A stretch of DNA of 64,000 nucleotides, from NCBI RefSeq assembly GCF_963678225.1, contig NZ_OY782764.1, positions 3,477,001 to 3,541,000 of the forward strand. Reading direction: 5' to 3'. This DNA is from an uncultured Cohaesibacter sp. (lineage in GTDB: Bacteria > Pseudomonadota > Alphaproteobacteria > Rhizobiales > Cohaesibacteraceae). The first letter of the stretch is position 1, and each line of letters opens with the position of its first letter. The translations under genes were made by a program, and so were the position numbers. Of this stretch, positions 26,909 through 35,610 are shown in pieces. The notes below the pieces were generated by a model. That model was not told the DNA's origin. It worked only from the letters and a program-made list of their open reading frames with translations, and made no database searches.

Positions 26909-28996
26909 TTACAAAATCAGGTCTGTCTGCCGGAGTGAATTGATATCGACGATCTGGATTTCAAAGTCGGCAATAGCATCGCCATCGTGATCGCCGTAGA
27001 TAAACGCGTCTGTCGCCGAATACCTGATCCAGACAGAATTAGCCGACGCCATAGTGCCGGTGTAGGAAAAATCCTGATCTCCAGCGATGGATGTGTCTGC
27101 ATCAATCTGGCTGAGATCGATAACATCTTGCGTGGTTTCAAACTGAAATATTTTATCGCGCGCAGTACCCGGCTGGCTATCCTGAACAGTTTTGAAGACG
27201 AATGTGTCCCGTAGCTGGTCTTGCCCTGCGTATAGCAGGTCTGATCCGAGGCCTCCAATGATCGTATCCATACCCAAGCGCCCATGCAAAAAATCATTGC
27301 CCTGATTGCCAAACAGATGGTCGGCATGGTTGCCGCCATAAAGCGCATCATCACCTACGCCGCCAAAGAGCCAATCATTGCCGTTACCGCCACGCAAGGT
27401 GTCGGCCCCTAGATTCCCATAAAGACGATCGTGGCCATTATGTCCGTAGAGCGTATCATTGTGCTGATTGCCATATATGATGTCGTCCCCAAAGCCGCCA
27501 TTGAGGGTGTCATTGCCTTTAAAGCCGAACAATACATCGTTGCCCTGATTGCCAAACAGGGCGTCGTTATGATTGCCACCATAGAGCTTGTCATTGCCAA
27601 GGCCTCCGAACAGTCGGTCTTCCCCGTTTCCGCCTCTCAGCGTATCATTGCCCATATGGCCATAAAGCTGATCAAACCCGTTGTTGCCAATGAGAGTATT
27701 GTCTCTGGCGTTTCCCCGAATTACGTTGCTGAGGGCGTTTCCTGTGCCTTCTGTTGCTGTTTTTCCAAAGAGGGTCAGATTTTCGATATTGGCCCCGTCA
27801 CTTTTCAAGGAGAAATTGACGAAGCTCCTCACAAGGTCAACACCTTCGCCAGCAAACTCGCGTGTACTATCAGATGAGTGATCCACGACATAGATGTCGT
27901 CACCAGCCCCCCCATACATGATGTCCGCATTTTGTCCGCCATTGAGAAGGTCGTTGCCCAATCCGCCAAATAGGGTATCGTTGCCGATATTGCCAAAGAG
28001 CCTGTCGTTGCCACTGTCCCCGTTGAGATTGTCCTGACCCAGGAAGCCAAAAAGCGTGTCATCTCCAGCCTCTCCTTTAAGGCTGTTGTCACCCTTGTTG
28101 CCCTCAAGCCGGTCGTCAAACGCAGAGCCTGTAGCGGCAAGATCGCCAGCACCAAGAAGCTTGAGCTTATGGGCTCCGGATCCGAGTATCACATCGGCCG
28201 AACTCCAGATGGTATCCCCGTCAACGACATCGAGCTTGACGTTGCTGTTCGACACATTGACCGTAACCGTCATGGGCGCATTTAAACCACCTCCGGAAAA
28301 GGTGATCGCATTGGTCCCATTATATAAGGGCTGACTGTAACCGCCTGACGGACTGGACCACACAGTACCCGCAGAAGTCGAGACGGCTAAATAATTGCGT
28401 CCTTCTCCAACAGAATAGAAGTCATTATTGTCAGCATCATCAAAGGCAACGCCGGTTAGAAAATAGGAAGATCCGGATGTCGCAAAATTCTGCGTGGTCA
28501 TCGATGCGTTATAGTCAACTCCGTTATCAGCGTAGGTGAATACGCCATAGAGCTGACCAATGCCAATCTCCCTGAAATAGTCATAGAGAGTGTTTTCACG
28601 ATGGCCTGCACTGAGGAAAAGACCTTGGTGCTGTAAGTAGACAAATTCCTCAGCGTCATATGTGCCCGTTGAGCCTCGCCAGCTTAGATTTTCACCCCAT
28701 GCCCATGAGCCGGTGAATGAGTACCCCGCATCTGCCATGCGGTCACCCGCATCGCTACCATAGGCACCGGTATGAGAAAAAATGTCGGTATCCAGCATCC
28801 ACTGGCTATGAGAAAGAGCAGAATCAATGAGAACTTCATTCATTGCCAAAGGCTGCTTGACAGAGGAGCTGATTGTTCCCGCAGGAAGGTCGGCGTTCAA
28901 ATCAATGCCGTAACGCGCAGCTTCCCCCAAAGGATCCAGTCTCGCTCTGTTGACCAGTTCCAGCATGAGTTGTTCATAATCTGACGGCGCTGCCAT
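26909..28996 (-). CDS. CAP-domain RTX protein, type I secreted
   Basis: About 695 residues from the ATG at 28996 (MAAPSDYEQL). The frame is open to a TTG at 29065 with no ribosome site. The N-terminal CAP/SCP domain (about 1-150) has ELVNRARLDPLGEAARYG, ALSHSQWMLDTDIFSHTG and GENLSW with the family's His and Glu. A middle beta-rich region follows. The C-terminal half is packed with RTX nonapeptides (GGxGNDxLxG). The last 95 residues, ending RQTDLIL, resemble the tail of the convergent RTX protein. No signal peptide is present, so type I secretion is likely. CAP-RTX proteins are known in alphaproteobacteria but their role is unclear. Confidence 0.88.
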   Translation of the reverse strand: MAAPSDYEQLMLELVNRARLDPLGEAARYGIDLNADLPAGTISSSVKQPLAMNEVLIDSALSHSQWMLDTDIFSHTGAYGSDAGDRMADAGYSFTGSWAWGENLSWRGSTGTYDAEEFVYLQHQGLFLSAGHRENTLYDYFREIGIGQLYGVFTYADNGVDYNASMTTQNFATSGSSYFLTGVAFDDADNNDFYSVGEGRNYLAVSTSAGTVWSSPSGGYSQPLYNGTNAITFSGGGLNAPMTVTVNVSNSNVKLDVVDGDTIWSSADVILGSGAHKLKLLGAGDLAATGSAFDDRLEGNKGDNSLKGEAGDDTLFGFLGQDNLNGDSGNDRLFGNIGNDTLFGGLGNDLLNGGQNADIMYGGAGDDIYVVDHSSDSTREFAGEGVDLVRSFVNFSLKSDGANIENLTLFGKTATEGTGNALSNVIRGNARDNTLIGNNGFDQLYGHMGNDTLRGGNGEDRLFGGLGNDKLYGGNHNDALFGNQGNDVLFGFKGNDTLNGGFGDDIIYGNQHNDTLYGHNGHDRLYGNLGADTLRGGNGNDWLFGGVGDDALYGGNHADHLFGNQGNDFLHGRLGMDTIIGGLGSDLLYAGQDQLRDTFVFKTVQDSQPGTARDKIFQFETTQDVIDLSQIDADTSIAGDQDFSYTGTMASANSVWIRYSATDAFIYGDHDGDAIADFEIQIVDINSLRQTDLIL

Positions 28997-29379
28997 GACT
29001 GCGACTCTCCCGACTGTAGGTTCCATGATACCGGCACTTGACGCGCCTCTGTATGCAGAATTCAAGGGTTGTGCTTTGGGTCTTAAAAAATGGTTTTAAA
29101 TGACAAATGTGATGGCACTGAGAACAAAAACAGGTGATTTTTAGAAAAATGTAAATTGGAAAATGTGGATTATTGCTCGTTATAATGGAAATTGGTTAAA
29201 CATACACTAGTTGATCTCGGGCGCAGCCATAACGAGATGTGCCGGGTACGGTTTGATTTTGTTACGGCAAAGAAAAAAAGTGACTTGCAGGAACAAGCCA
29301 CTTTAAGTTGGTCTAAGTGCTTCTCAAGCTTATGTTGAGGACGGAGAAGTCGTAAAATAGGTTGCCTGTCCCGCGACTA
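28997..29379. other. Intergenic region upstream of the CAP-RTX gene
   Basis: This gap holds the promoter of the CAP-RTX gene (minus strand, reading left) and the terminator of the ABC ATPase gene, also minus strand. The part at 29090-29200 is AT-rich. Apart from the terminator at 29273-29303 I see no defined element. Confidence 0.5.
29273..29303 (-). terminator. Rho-independent terminator of the ABC ATPase gene
   Basis: On the minus strand AAGTGGCTTG and CAAGTCACTT form a 10-bp stem (one G-U pair) around a 6-nt loop, followed by seven U residues (plus-strand 29273-29279). It lies 77 bp after the ATPase stop. Confidence 0.85.
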
Positions 29380-30477
29380 TCAGGCAGCCGCCTGCTGCGG
29401 CACATCAATTTCAAGGCGATCACCTGATTCTGGATCAAAGAAGTGGATTTTCTCAGGCTCGGCTCTCAGATAGAGTGTATCTCCGGGGCTAAGCTGAAGG
29501 CTCGGATCGAGGCGTGCCGTTAATTCCTGCTTCCCAACAAGGCAAATGGCATGCGTGTCAGAGCCAAGCGGTTCCAGAACGTCAACGCGCGCAGCAATCA
29601 AGGCACTCTCCTTATCGCAAGGAACGAGATGCTCCGGACGAATACCCACTTCAATCAATTGACCATCGGCTTTTTCGCAAGCCGAAACGCTCAAGGCAAA
29701 GCCTTCATTGGTGAAATTGACCTTGTCTCCCTCGCGTGACACGGTCGCGCTAAGAATATTCATCTTGGGAGAGCCGATGAATTCACCAACAAACCGACTG
29801 ATCGGGCGCTCATAAACGCTGACTGGATTGCCTTGCTGCATGATGATTCCATCCTTGAGAATAACGATGTGGTCGGCCAGTGTCATGGCTTCAACCTGAT
29901 CGTGAGTCACATAGATGGTGGTCGTTTCAAGAAGATTGTGCAGACGCTTGATCTGGGTTCGCATATCGACGCGAAGCTTGGCATCGAGGTTGGAGAGTGG
30001 CTCGTCAAACAGATAGACTTTCGGGCGGCGGACAATGGCGCGTCCCATGGCGACTCGCTGGCGCTGTCCTCCTGATAACTGGCCTGGTTTGCGTTCCAGA
30101 AGGGGAGAGATCTGCAAGATATCCGCAGCTTCTTTAACTCGCTTGCTGATTTCACCAGCATCCATGCCGCGCATCTTGAGGCCGAAGCCGATATTCTCCG
30201 CGACAGACATATGAGGATAAAGCGCATAATCCTGAAAAACCATGGCGATATCACGGTCACGAGGCTCCAGTTCGTTGACCACTTCATCGTCGATTTTGAG
30301 GGTGCCTCCCGAGATTTCCTCCAACCCGGCAACCATCCGCAACAAGGTCGATTTGCCGCAGCCGGAAGGCCCGACAAAGGTCACAAATGCACCATCCGCA
30401 ATATCCAGATCAATACCCTTGATCGCGCGAAACGTCCCATAATTCTTGATGAGACGTTCTAGCTTAATACTCGCCAT
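29380..30477 (-). CDS. Carbohydrate ABC transporter ATP-binding protein (UgpC/MsmK type)
   Basis: A 365-residue ATPase. Motifs are Walker A GPSGCGKST, signature LSGGQRQRVAMGRAIVR, Walker B VYLFDEPLSNLDA and switch H in YVTHDQVEAM. A C-terminal TOBE/OB region of about 120 residues is typical of the UgpC/MalK group. The ATG at 30477 with GGGAGGA upstream is used, and the 43-residue extension to 30606 is rejected. The gene is divergent from the GntR regulator and the rest of its importer at 31579-34694, which lacks another ATPase gene, so it is the obvious energy subunit. It may serve other importers as well. Confidence 0.93.
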   Translation of the reverse strand: MASIKLERLIKNYGTFRAIKGIDLDIADGAFVTFVGPSGCGKSTLLRMVAGLEEISGGTLKIDDEVVNELEPRDRDIAMVFQDYALYPHMSVAENIGFGLKMRGMDAGEISKRVKEAADILQISPLLERKPGQLSGGQRQRVAMGRAIVRRPKVYLFDEPLSNLDAKLRVDMRTQIKRLHNLLETTTIYVTHDQVEAMTLADHIVILKDGIIMQQGNPVSVYERPISRFVGEFIGSPKMNILSATVSREGDKVNFTNEGFALSVSACEKADGQLIEVGIRPEHLVPCDKESALIAARVDVLEPLGSDTHAICLVGKQELTARLDPSLQLSPGDTLYLRAEPEKIHFFDPESGDRLEIDVPQQAAA

Positions 30478-30614
30478 CAGTTCCTCCCAGATGACCTGCC
30501 GGGATTCGCGAACCCCGACTATTCCACGTGTAAATTGGCTCCATAGTCGGCATGAGTGCCGATGAGGGGGACAATCGATAGAGACTTCAAAAAGTCGGCT
30601 TGTCATATCGATTA

Positions 30615-30636
30615 ATTATCGCTATATTATCGATAA
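30615..30636. promoter_or_regulatory. Putative GntR operator with tandem ATTATCG sites
   Basis: ATTATCG occurs at 30615-30621 and again at 30626-30632, 11 bp apart, and the second lies in the perfect palindrome TTATCGATAA (30627-30636). The site is 31 bp before the GntR gene and 139 bp from the divergent ATPase start, so one operator could control both directions. Confidence 0.45.
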
Positions 30637-30666
30637 TGAAACTGAGATGCAAGCTCTGGGTACAAA

Positions 30667-31365
30667 ATGGCGAACGGAAATCTTGATAAAATGGCAGGAA
30701 GTGCAGTCGCTGCTCCCAAGCGCGGTGTGAAGCGCAGCCGTACTGTTTATGAAGATTTACAGCGTGAAATCATGCTGGGTGCGCTACCACCCATGGCGAC
30801 CATTGTAGAAATGGATATTGCTGAACGATTCGCTTGCAGCCAGAGCACGGTGCGTGAAGCGCTGATTGCCCTGAGCAATGACGGATTGGTGGAGCGTCGT
30901 TCTCACCGCGGCACATTTGTTGCCGATGCGCGCGCAGATGATGCGCATGAACTGATACGCATTCGTCGAGATATTGAGTCTCGTAGCATGGCGCGTGTTC
31001 TGCGCCGCTTTGGTGCGCTGCTCAAAAACGAACTGGTCGACATTATTGAGGCGATGAAAAGCGCAGCGATGCAAGATGACGTCTATCAGGTGACCCTTCA
31101 TGACCGGGCGTTTCATCTGAATTTGTTCGATGCAGCTGACTTGCCAAGTGTCCGTCCGGTTCTTCAGCGTTGTCTTATTCATAACCATCGGTTCAAGATT
31201 CTGAACTCCGGTAGCCAGCGCGATCTATACGAAACCGCTGTGCGACATGAGGCCATTCTGGATGCTCTGTCCGCCGGGGATGCCAAAGGGGCAACTGCCG
31301 CAATGGCTCATCACGTTACGACGATTGAGGAATTCGGGCCAGATATTACGGAAGAAGAGGAGTAG
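30667..31365 (+). CDS. GntR family transcriptional regulator (FCD type)
   Basis: A 232-residue GntR protein with a winged helix at about residues 20-90 (VYEDLQREIMLGALPP, then FACSQSTVREALIALSNDGL) and a C-terminal helical FCD domain with HDRAFHLNLF and the late ...AVRHEAIL His region. It is placed between the divergent ATPase gene and the ABC/epimerase operon, so it most likely represses both until a pathway sugar or intermediate is present. The ATG at 30667 lies just after the tandem ATTATCG sites. Confidence 0.9.
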   Translation: MANGNLDKMAGSAVAAPKRGVKRSRTVYEDLQREIMLGALPPMATIVEMDIAERFACSQSTVREALIALSNDGLVERRSHRGTFVADARADDAHELIRIRRDIESRSMARVLRRFGALLKNELVDIIEAMKSAAMQDDVYQVTLHDRAFHLNLFDAADLPSVRPVLQRCLIHNHRFKILNSGSQRDLYETAVRHEAILDALSAGDAKGATAAMAHHVTTIEEFGPDITEEEE

Positions 31366-31437
31366 ATATTTGCGAGCTGCCTGAAGGGAAGGAGGGCGGC
31401 TTTGTCATTCGTGGATATGTCAGGAGAGGGGCTGTTC

Positions 31438-31533
31438 ATGAAGGAAGATCGAAAGATCGGGGAAAGAGTTGGCCGAAGCCCGAGCGGCCTCGGGAGGAGC
31501 GGGAGGCTTCTCTTGTCATACTACGGGCATTGA
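31438..31533 (+). CDS. Possible small ORF, Arg-rich, 31 residues
   Basis: An ATG at 31438 preceded by GGAGAGGGG opens a 31-codon frame (MKEDRKIGERVGR...YYGH) in the leader of the binding-protein gene. An in-frame ATG at 31417 would add seven residues. It could be a leader peptide or chance. Nothing similar is recognised. Confidence 0.2.
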   Translation: MKEDRKIGERVGRSPSGLGRSGRLLLSYYGH

Positions 31534-31578
31534 GGAAACCACTTTGCCGTGATTGCACGGTATAAAGCGGAGGAGAAG

Positions 31579-32799
31579 ATGAAGAAATCACTATCAGTCG
31601 CAGCACTTGCTGCGGCAATGTTTGTTTGTGGCTCGGCTGCAAACGCAGAAGATACTGTGAAATTCTGGTATCATTTTGATAATGCAGACAACCCCATGGA
31701 AGATCTGGTTTCACGTTTTGAAGCCAAGAATCCTGGCATCAAGATCGATGCAGAAAACATTCCGTGGAACAGCTACTACGACAATCTATATACCTCTATC
31801 ATCGCCGGCAGCGCACCAGACGCCGCCATGGTGAAAATGCACGCCCAGCCTCGCTTGGTCGAAATGGGCGCTTTGGAGCCTCTTGATGATCGTATCGCCG
31901 CATGGGATGGAGCGAGCGATATTCAGGAAAATCTGTTTGATTTGACCAAAGGTCCTGACGGAAAACAATATTATCTGCCCGTACAGTATGTTGTTCTATA
32001 TCTCTACTATCGCGCAGACATGTTCAAGGAATTGGGTCTTGAGCCACCAAAAACATGCGATGACTTCCGCAACGCAGCGCTCAAGCTGACCCGAGACACC
32101 AATGGTGACGGCCGCAACGATGTTTACGGCTTTGGCTTCCGTGGTGGCAAGGGTGGTCATGACCACTGGGGCAGTATGGTTCTTTCTCGTGAAGGCGCAA
32201 GCTTTGACAAGGGCGGCCTGACCAACGATGCAGCCATTGCCGGTACGCAGTTTGTTGTTGACCTGTTCGAGAAAGATAAGGTCTTCCCACCATCGGCACC
32301 AAATGATGGCTTCAAGGAAGTGACCGGCGCATTCAAGGCTGGCACAACCGCAATGACCATTCACCATATCGGCTCTGCAAACGATATGGTTGCCGCTTTG
32401 GGTGACAAGGTGTCTGCAACCACCGTGCCTGAATGTGGTGGCGGTCGCTGGACCTCCTTCGGGGATGAATCCACGGCTGTTTTCTCTTCCGCTTCCAACA
32501 AGGACGCAGCCTGGAAATGGATCGCTTTCCTTTCCTCCGAAGGCAACAACAAAGAGTTTAACGAGTCTACTGGCCAGCTACCGGTAACCAAATCCGACTC
32601 TGCAAACTGGACGTTGCATCCGAAGCGTTTTGTTGATGCGACCATCGCATCCTTGCCATTCGCCCATATGCTTCCGAACCGGCCTGAAACATCCGACTTC
32701 GTGAACACCGAATGGCCGGTCAACATGCAGCGCGCCTTGACAGGCGAAATCACTGCAAAAGAAATGAATGAGAAAATAGAAGCCCTGTTCAATCACTGA
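31579..32799 (+). CDS. Carbohydrate ABC transporter substrate-binding protein
   Basis: A 406-residue periplasmic sugar-binding protein of the family 1 (UgpB/MalE) type. The Sec signal ends at about residue 23 (SAANAED). Then come FWYHFDNADNP, the Ala/Gly-rich SIIAGSAPDAAMV and ALEPLDD of the family. The ATG at 31579 follows GGAGGAG closely and is better than the TTG/ATT region at 31549. It is first in the ABC operon and is followed by a stem-loop and two permease genes. The ligand is unknown, presumably a mono- or oligosaccharide matching the downstream enzymes. Confidence 0.93.
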   Translation: MKKSLSVAALAAAMFVCGSAANAEDTVKFWYHFDNADNPMEDLVSRFEAKNPGIKIDAENIPWNSYYDNLYTSIIAGSAPDAAMVKMHAQPRLVEMGALEPLDDRIAAWDGASDIQENLFDLTKGPDGKQYYLPVQYVVLYLYYRADMFKELGLEPPKTCDDFRNAALKLTRDTNGDGRNDVYGFGFRGGKGGHDHWGSMVLSREGASFDKGGLTNDAAIAGTQFVVDLFEKDKVFPPSAPNDGFKEVTGAFKAGTTAMTIHHIGSANDMVAALGDKVSATTVPECGGGRWTSFGDESTAVFSSASNKDAAWKWIAFLSSEGNNKEFNESTGQLPVTKSDSANWTLHPKRFVDATIASLPFAHMLPNRPETSDFVNTEWPVNMQRALTGEITAKEMNEKIEALFNH

Positions 32800-32818
32800 T
32801 TATTGAGCAGATGCAATT

Positions 32819-32847
32819 GGTTCGGTCGAATTCATTTCGGCCGAACC
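32819..32847 (+). promoter_or_regulatory. Intergenic stem-loop after the sugar-binding protein gene
   Basis: GGTTCGGTCGAA (32819-32830) pairs with TTCGGCCGAACC (32836-32847), a 12-bp stem with one G-U pair and a 5-nt loop, about 20 bp after the receptor stop. No U-run follows. It fits a stabiliser or partial terminator between receptor and permease genes. Confidence 0.6.
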
Positions 32848-32946
32848 TATCCCCCAATGACTCCGGTTCTGCGCTGTCGGACATCTGCTCCTGGATGGAG
32901 ATGTCAAGATGGCGGCACATAGGACACCGGCCCGCTACCCGGTGAA

Positions 32947-33864
32947 ATGACTATGACTATGACTGCATCTGAGTGGCCATCGAGCCGCGCGGCGCTCGCT
33001 AAACGCGTACTGCCTTATGCGCTTTTATCGCCCGCTGTGATCGTAACCTTGGCAATTGTTTTCTTCCCAATGCTGCAAGCTGCATGGATGAGCCTGCATG
33101 ATTATGTATTGTGGAAGCCAAATGCCATCAGCTTCGTTGGTCTGAAGAATTTCTTCGCCGCGTTCAACGACGAGGTCTTCTGGATCTCTCTCAAGCACAC
33201 GGTGATCTGGATTGGCTTGACCATCCCGAGCCAGCTCCTTCTTGGGCTCATTACCGCGCTACTGCTAAATCAGGAATTTCCATGGCGTCCTCTGGCGCGT
33301 GCGCTCATCATTATTCCCTGGGCTCTGCCATCCGTTGTGATTGGACTGATGTGGGTTTGGATCTACGATTCCAACTACGGCATCCTCAACGACTTTTTGC
33401 TGCGCATGAACATCATTCAGGATTCTGTGCCATGGTTGGCTGATCCGGATACCGCGCTCTATGCCATTATCCTCACGCTCACCTGGCAAGGGTTCCCATT
33501 CTTCGCGGTAATGATCCTTGCTGGCCTGCAATCCATACCGAAAAGCTACTATGAAGCAGCTTCTATCGATGGAGCCAGCAAGTGGCGTCAATTCTGGCAC
33601 ATTACGCTGCCGGGTATTTCCGGTGTGCTGGTGACAGCGGTCCTTCTGAGGACCATTTGGGTGGCCAACTCCATTGACGTGATCTACGTGATGACCGGCG
33701 GTGGCCCGGGCTATTCCACCTACACATTGCCGCTTTATGCCTTCGTCAAAGCGCGTACCAATCTCGACTTTGGTTACGGATCGTCTCTCGCAGTGCTGTT
33801 CACCATCATGCTTCTGGGCATTGTTGTGGTTTATCTGCGTAAGGTTGGAAAGGATACGAAATAA
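32947..33864 (+). CDS. Carbohydrate ABC transporter permease (MalF/UgpA type)
   Basis: A 305-residue permease with six or so membrane segments. The EAA loop EAASIDGASKWRQFWHITLPG near residue 205, shown here as two parts in the protein, is the contact with the ATPase. It starts MTMTMTASEW at an ATG with a modest GGTGAA upstream. Its stop overlaps the next permease by one base (TAATG). It forms the translocation pore with the MalG-type partner. Confidence 0.93.
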   Translation: MTMTMTASEWPSSRAALAKRVLPYALLSPAVIVTLAIVFFPMLQAAWMSLHDYVLWKPNAISFVGLKNFFAAFNDEVFWISLKHTVIWIGLTIPSQLLLGLITALLLNQEFPWRPLARALIIIPWALPSVVIGLMWVWIYDSNYGILNDFLLRMNIIQDSVPWLADPDTALYAIILTLTWQGFPFFAVMILAGLQSIPKSYYEAASIDGASKWRQFWHITLPGISGVLVTAVLLRTIWVANSIDVIYVMTGGGPGYSTYTLPLYAFVKARTNLDFGYGSSLAVLFTIMLLGIVVVYLRKVGKDTK

Positions 33865-34694
33865 TGGTTAGCCGCAAAAGCAAACTCCGTCGCTTTCTGA
33901 CTGTAGAGTTGCCCATGATCGTCATCCTGCTCTTCACCTTGGGCCCGTATCTCTGGATGATGCTGACGTCTCTGACACAGGAAGACAAACTCTTCACTCA
34001 AGGACCAAGCCTGATTGGGGCAACCTTTGAAAACTATATCCGACTGTTTGAGACGGTTGGCTTTCTGGACAATATGATCACGTCCTTCATTGTGGCTGCG
34101 GGCACGGTCGTCGTGGGTCTTACGCTGAGTGTTACAGCGGCTTATTCCTTCTCACGCTTCCGCTTCTTTGGCAAGAAGTACCTTCTGACGCAGTTTCTGA
34201 TCATTAACATGTTCCCGATCGTTCTGCTGATCCTGCCTCTGTTCGTGCTGATGCGCGTGCTTGGACTGCTGGATACGCATCTGGCTCTGATTATTGCGAA
34301 CTCAACTGTCGCCATTCCCTTCTCGGTCTGGATGATGACCAGTTACATCAACGGCATTCCCAAGTCCCTGGATGAGGCTGCGATGACAGATGGTTGTTCG
34401 CGACTGGGCGCATTGCGTCGGGTGGTTCTGCCACTCTGCATGCCGGGCATCGTAGCAACGGGCATCTATATCTTCATAACCGCCTGGAACGAGTATCTCT
34501 ACGCACTGTCTCTTGGGGGCTCAAATGTGCGCCCGATTACGGTCGCCATCCAGACGCTCATTGGTGAATATGAAGTTCAGTGGGGTCTGTTGACGTCTGG
34601 AGGCATCGTCGGAGCTCTGCCAGCCACCATCCTGTTCCTGATTGTTCAGAAACGTCTGATCAGTGGCATGACCCAGGGTGCAGTGAAGGGGTAG
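33864..34694 (+). CDS. Carbohydrate ABC transporter permease (MalG/UgpE type)
   Basis: A 276-residue inner-membrane permease with about six segments. The EAA loop [20 protein letters not shown] is present at roughly residues 170-190, and [12 protein letters not shown] near the C-terminus is the MalG/UgpE hallmark. It overlaps the MalF-type gene by one base and is followed at 28 bp by the epimerase gene. Confidence 0.94.
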   Translation: MVSRKSKLRRFLTVELPMIVILLFTLGPYLWMMLTSLTQEDKLFTQGPSLIGATFENYIRLFETVGFLDNMITSFIVAAGTVVVGLTLSVTAAYSFSRFRFFGKKYLLTQFLIINMFPIVLLILPLFVLMRVLGLLDTHLALIIANSTVAIPFSVWMMTSYINGIPKSLDEAAMTDGCSRLGALRRVVLPLCMPGIVATGIYIFITAWNEYLYALSLGGSNVRPITVAIQTLIGEYEVQWGLLTSGGIVGALPATILFLIVQKRLISGMTQGAVKG

Positions 34695-34722
34695 GGGCCT
34701 TGTGCCCCATGGAGACAAGACT

Positions 34723-35610
34723 ATGAATAACCCAATCGGAATCATATCGATGCAATTTGCCCGCCCCTTCGGGCGGGAGCATCTGGGCCTGTTTACCCGG
34801 ATGAAAGAGCTCGGATTTGATCTGGTCGAACTGCTGGTTCCCGAACCTGAAGAGGGGCTGGATGCAAGCGACATAAGAAAGGCACTCGATGATGCAGGCC
34901 TTTCAATCGCGCTTGCCGCGAGAGTGTCTCTTGCGCGCTCGATTTCGGATGAAGACCCGGCAATTCGTCAAGCCGGATCCGACTATCTTAAATATTGCAT
35001 CGATCTGGCGCATGCAGTCGGCGCCATTTCGGTTGGCGGCCCATTGTATGGTGCTCCCATGGTGTTTGCAGGACGGGCGCCCGCGCCCGTCGCTGATACG
35101 GAAATGAAAGCTAGAGAGCAGCGGGTGATTGAGGCCTTGTCCAAATTATCCCTCCTGGCCAACGGAGCAGGTTGCCTGCTCGCTCTCGAACCCCTCAATC
35201 GCTACGAAACAGATGTAATTTCTACGGTTTCGCAGGCCATGCGTGTGATCGATGCGGTCGATCACCCTTCGCTAGGTCTGCTGTTTGACACGTTCCACGC
35301 CAACATCGAGGAGCGCTCCATTCCCGATGCGATCCGATTAGCTGGTGACAAATTGGTTTATTTCCAAGGAAATGAAAATCATCGCGGATTTCCCGGTACA
35401 GGAAACATGAACTGGCCAGAAATCATGAAGGCCCTTCACGACATCAACTATCAAGGGCCGATTACGCTCGAACCCTTCCGTCGCGATGATGAACGGATCG
35501 GTTTGCCTATCGCCCAATGGCGTCCGCCTCACGAAGACGAAAGCCAGAAACTGATTGCCTCAATCGAACTGGTGCGCGCATGCGCCCACATGGCGGAGTT
35601 TCAAAGATGA
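34723..35610 (+). CDS. Sugar isomerase/epimerase, TIM barrel (DTE/Hyi-like)
   Basis: A 295-residue AP-endonuclease-2-fold enzyme of the ketose 3-epimerase / hydroxypyruvate isomerase superfamily. Likely metal ligands are Glu156 (LEPLNRYE), Asp189 (LFDTFHA), Gln215 (YFQGNENHRG) and Glu250 (TLEPF). Position 215 is His in tagatose/psicose 3-epimerases but Gln in E. coli hydroxypyruvate isomerase, so this member has the Hyi-type set. The substrate is therefore uncertain, perhaps a ketose or a keto acid sugar. The ATG at 34723 follows GGAG. It overlaps the next gene as ATGA. Confidence 0.82.
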   Translation: MNNPIGIISMQFARPFGREHLGLFTRMKELGFDLVELLVPEPEEGLDASDIRKALDDAGLSIALAARVSLARSISDEDPAIRQAGSDYLKYCIDLAHAVGAISVGGPLYGAPMVFAGRAPAPVADTEMKAREQRVIEALSKLSLLANGAGCLLALEPLNRYETDVISTVSQAMRVIDAVDHPSLGLLFDTFHANIEERSIPDAIRLAGDKLVYFQGNENHRGFPGTGNMNWPEIMKALHDINYQGPITLEPFRRDDERIGLPIAQWRPPHEDESQKLIASIELVRACAHMAEFQR

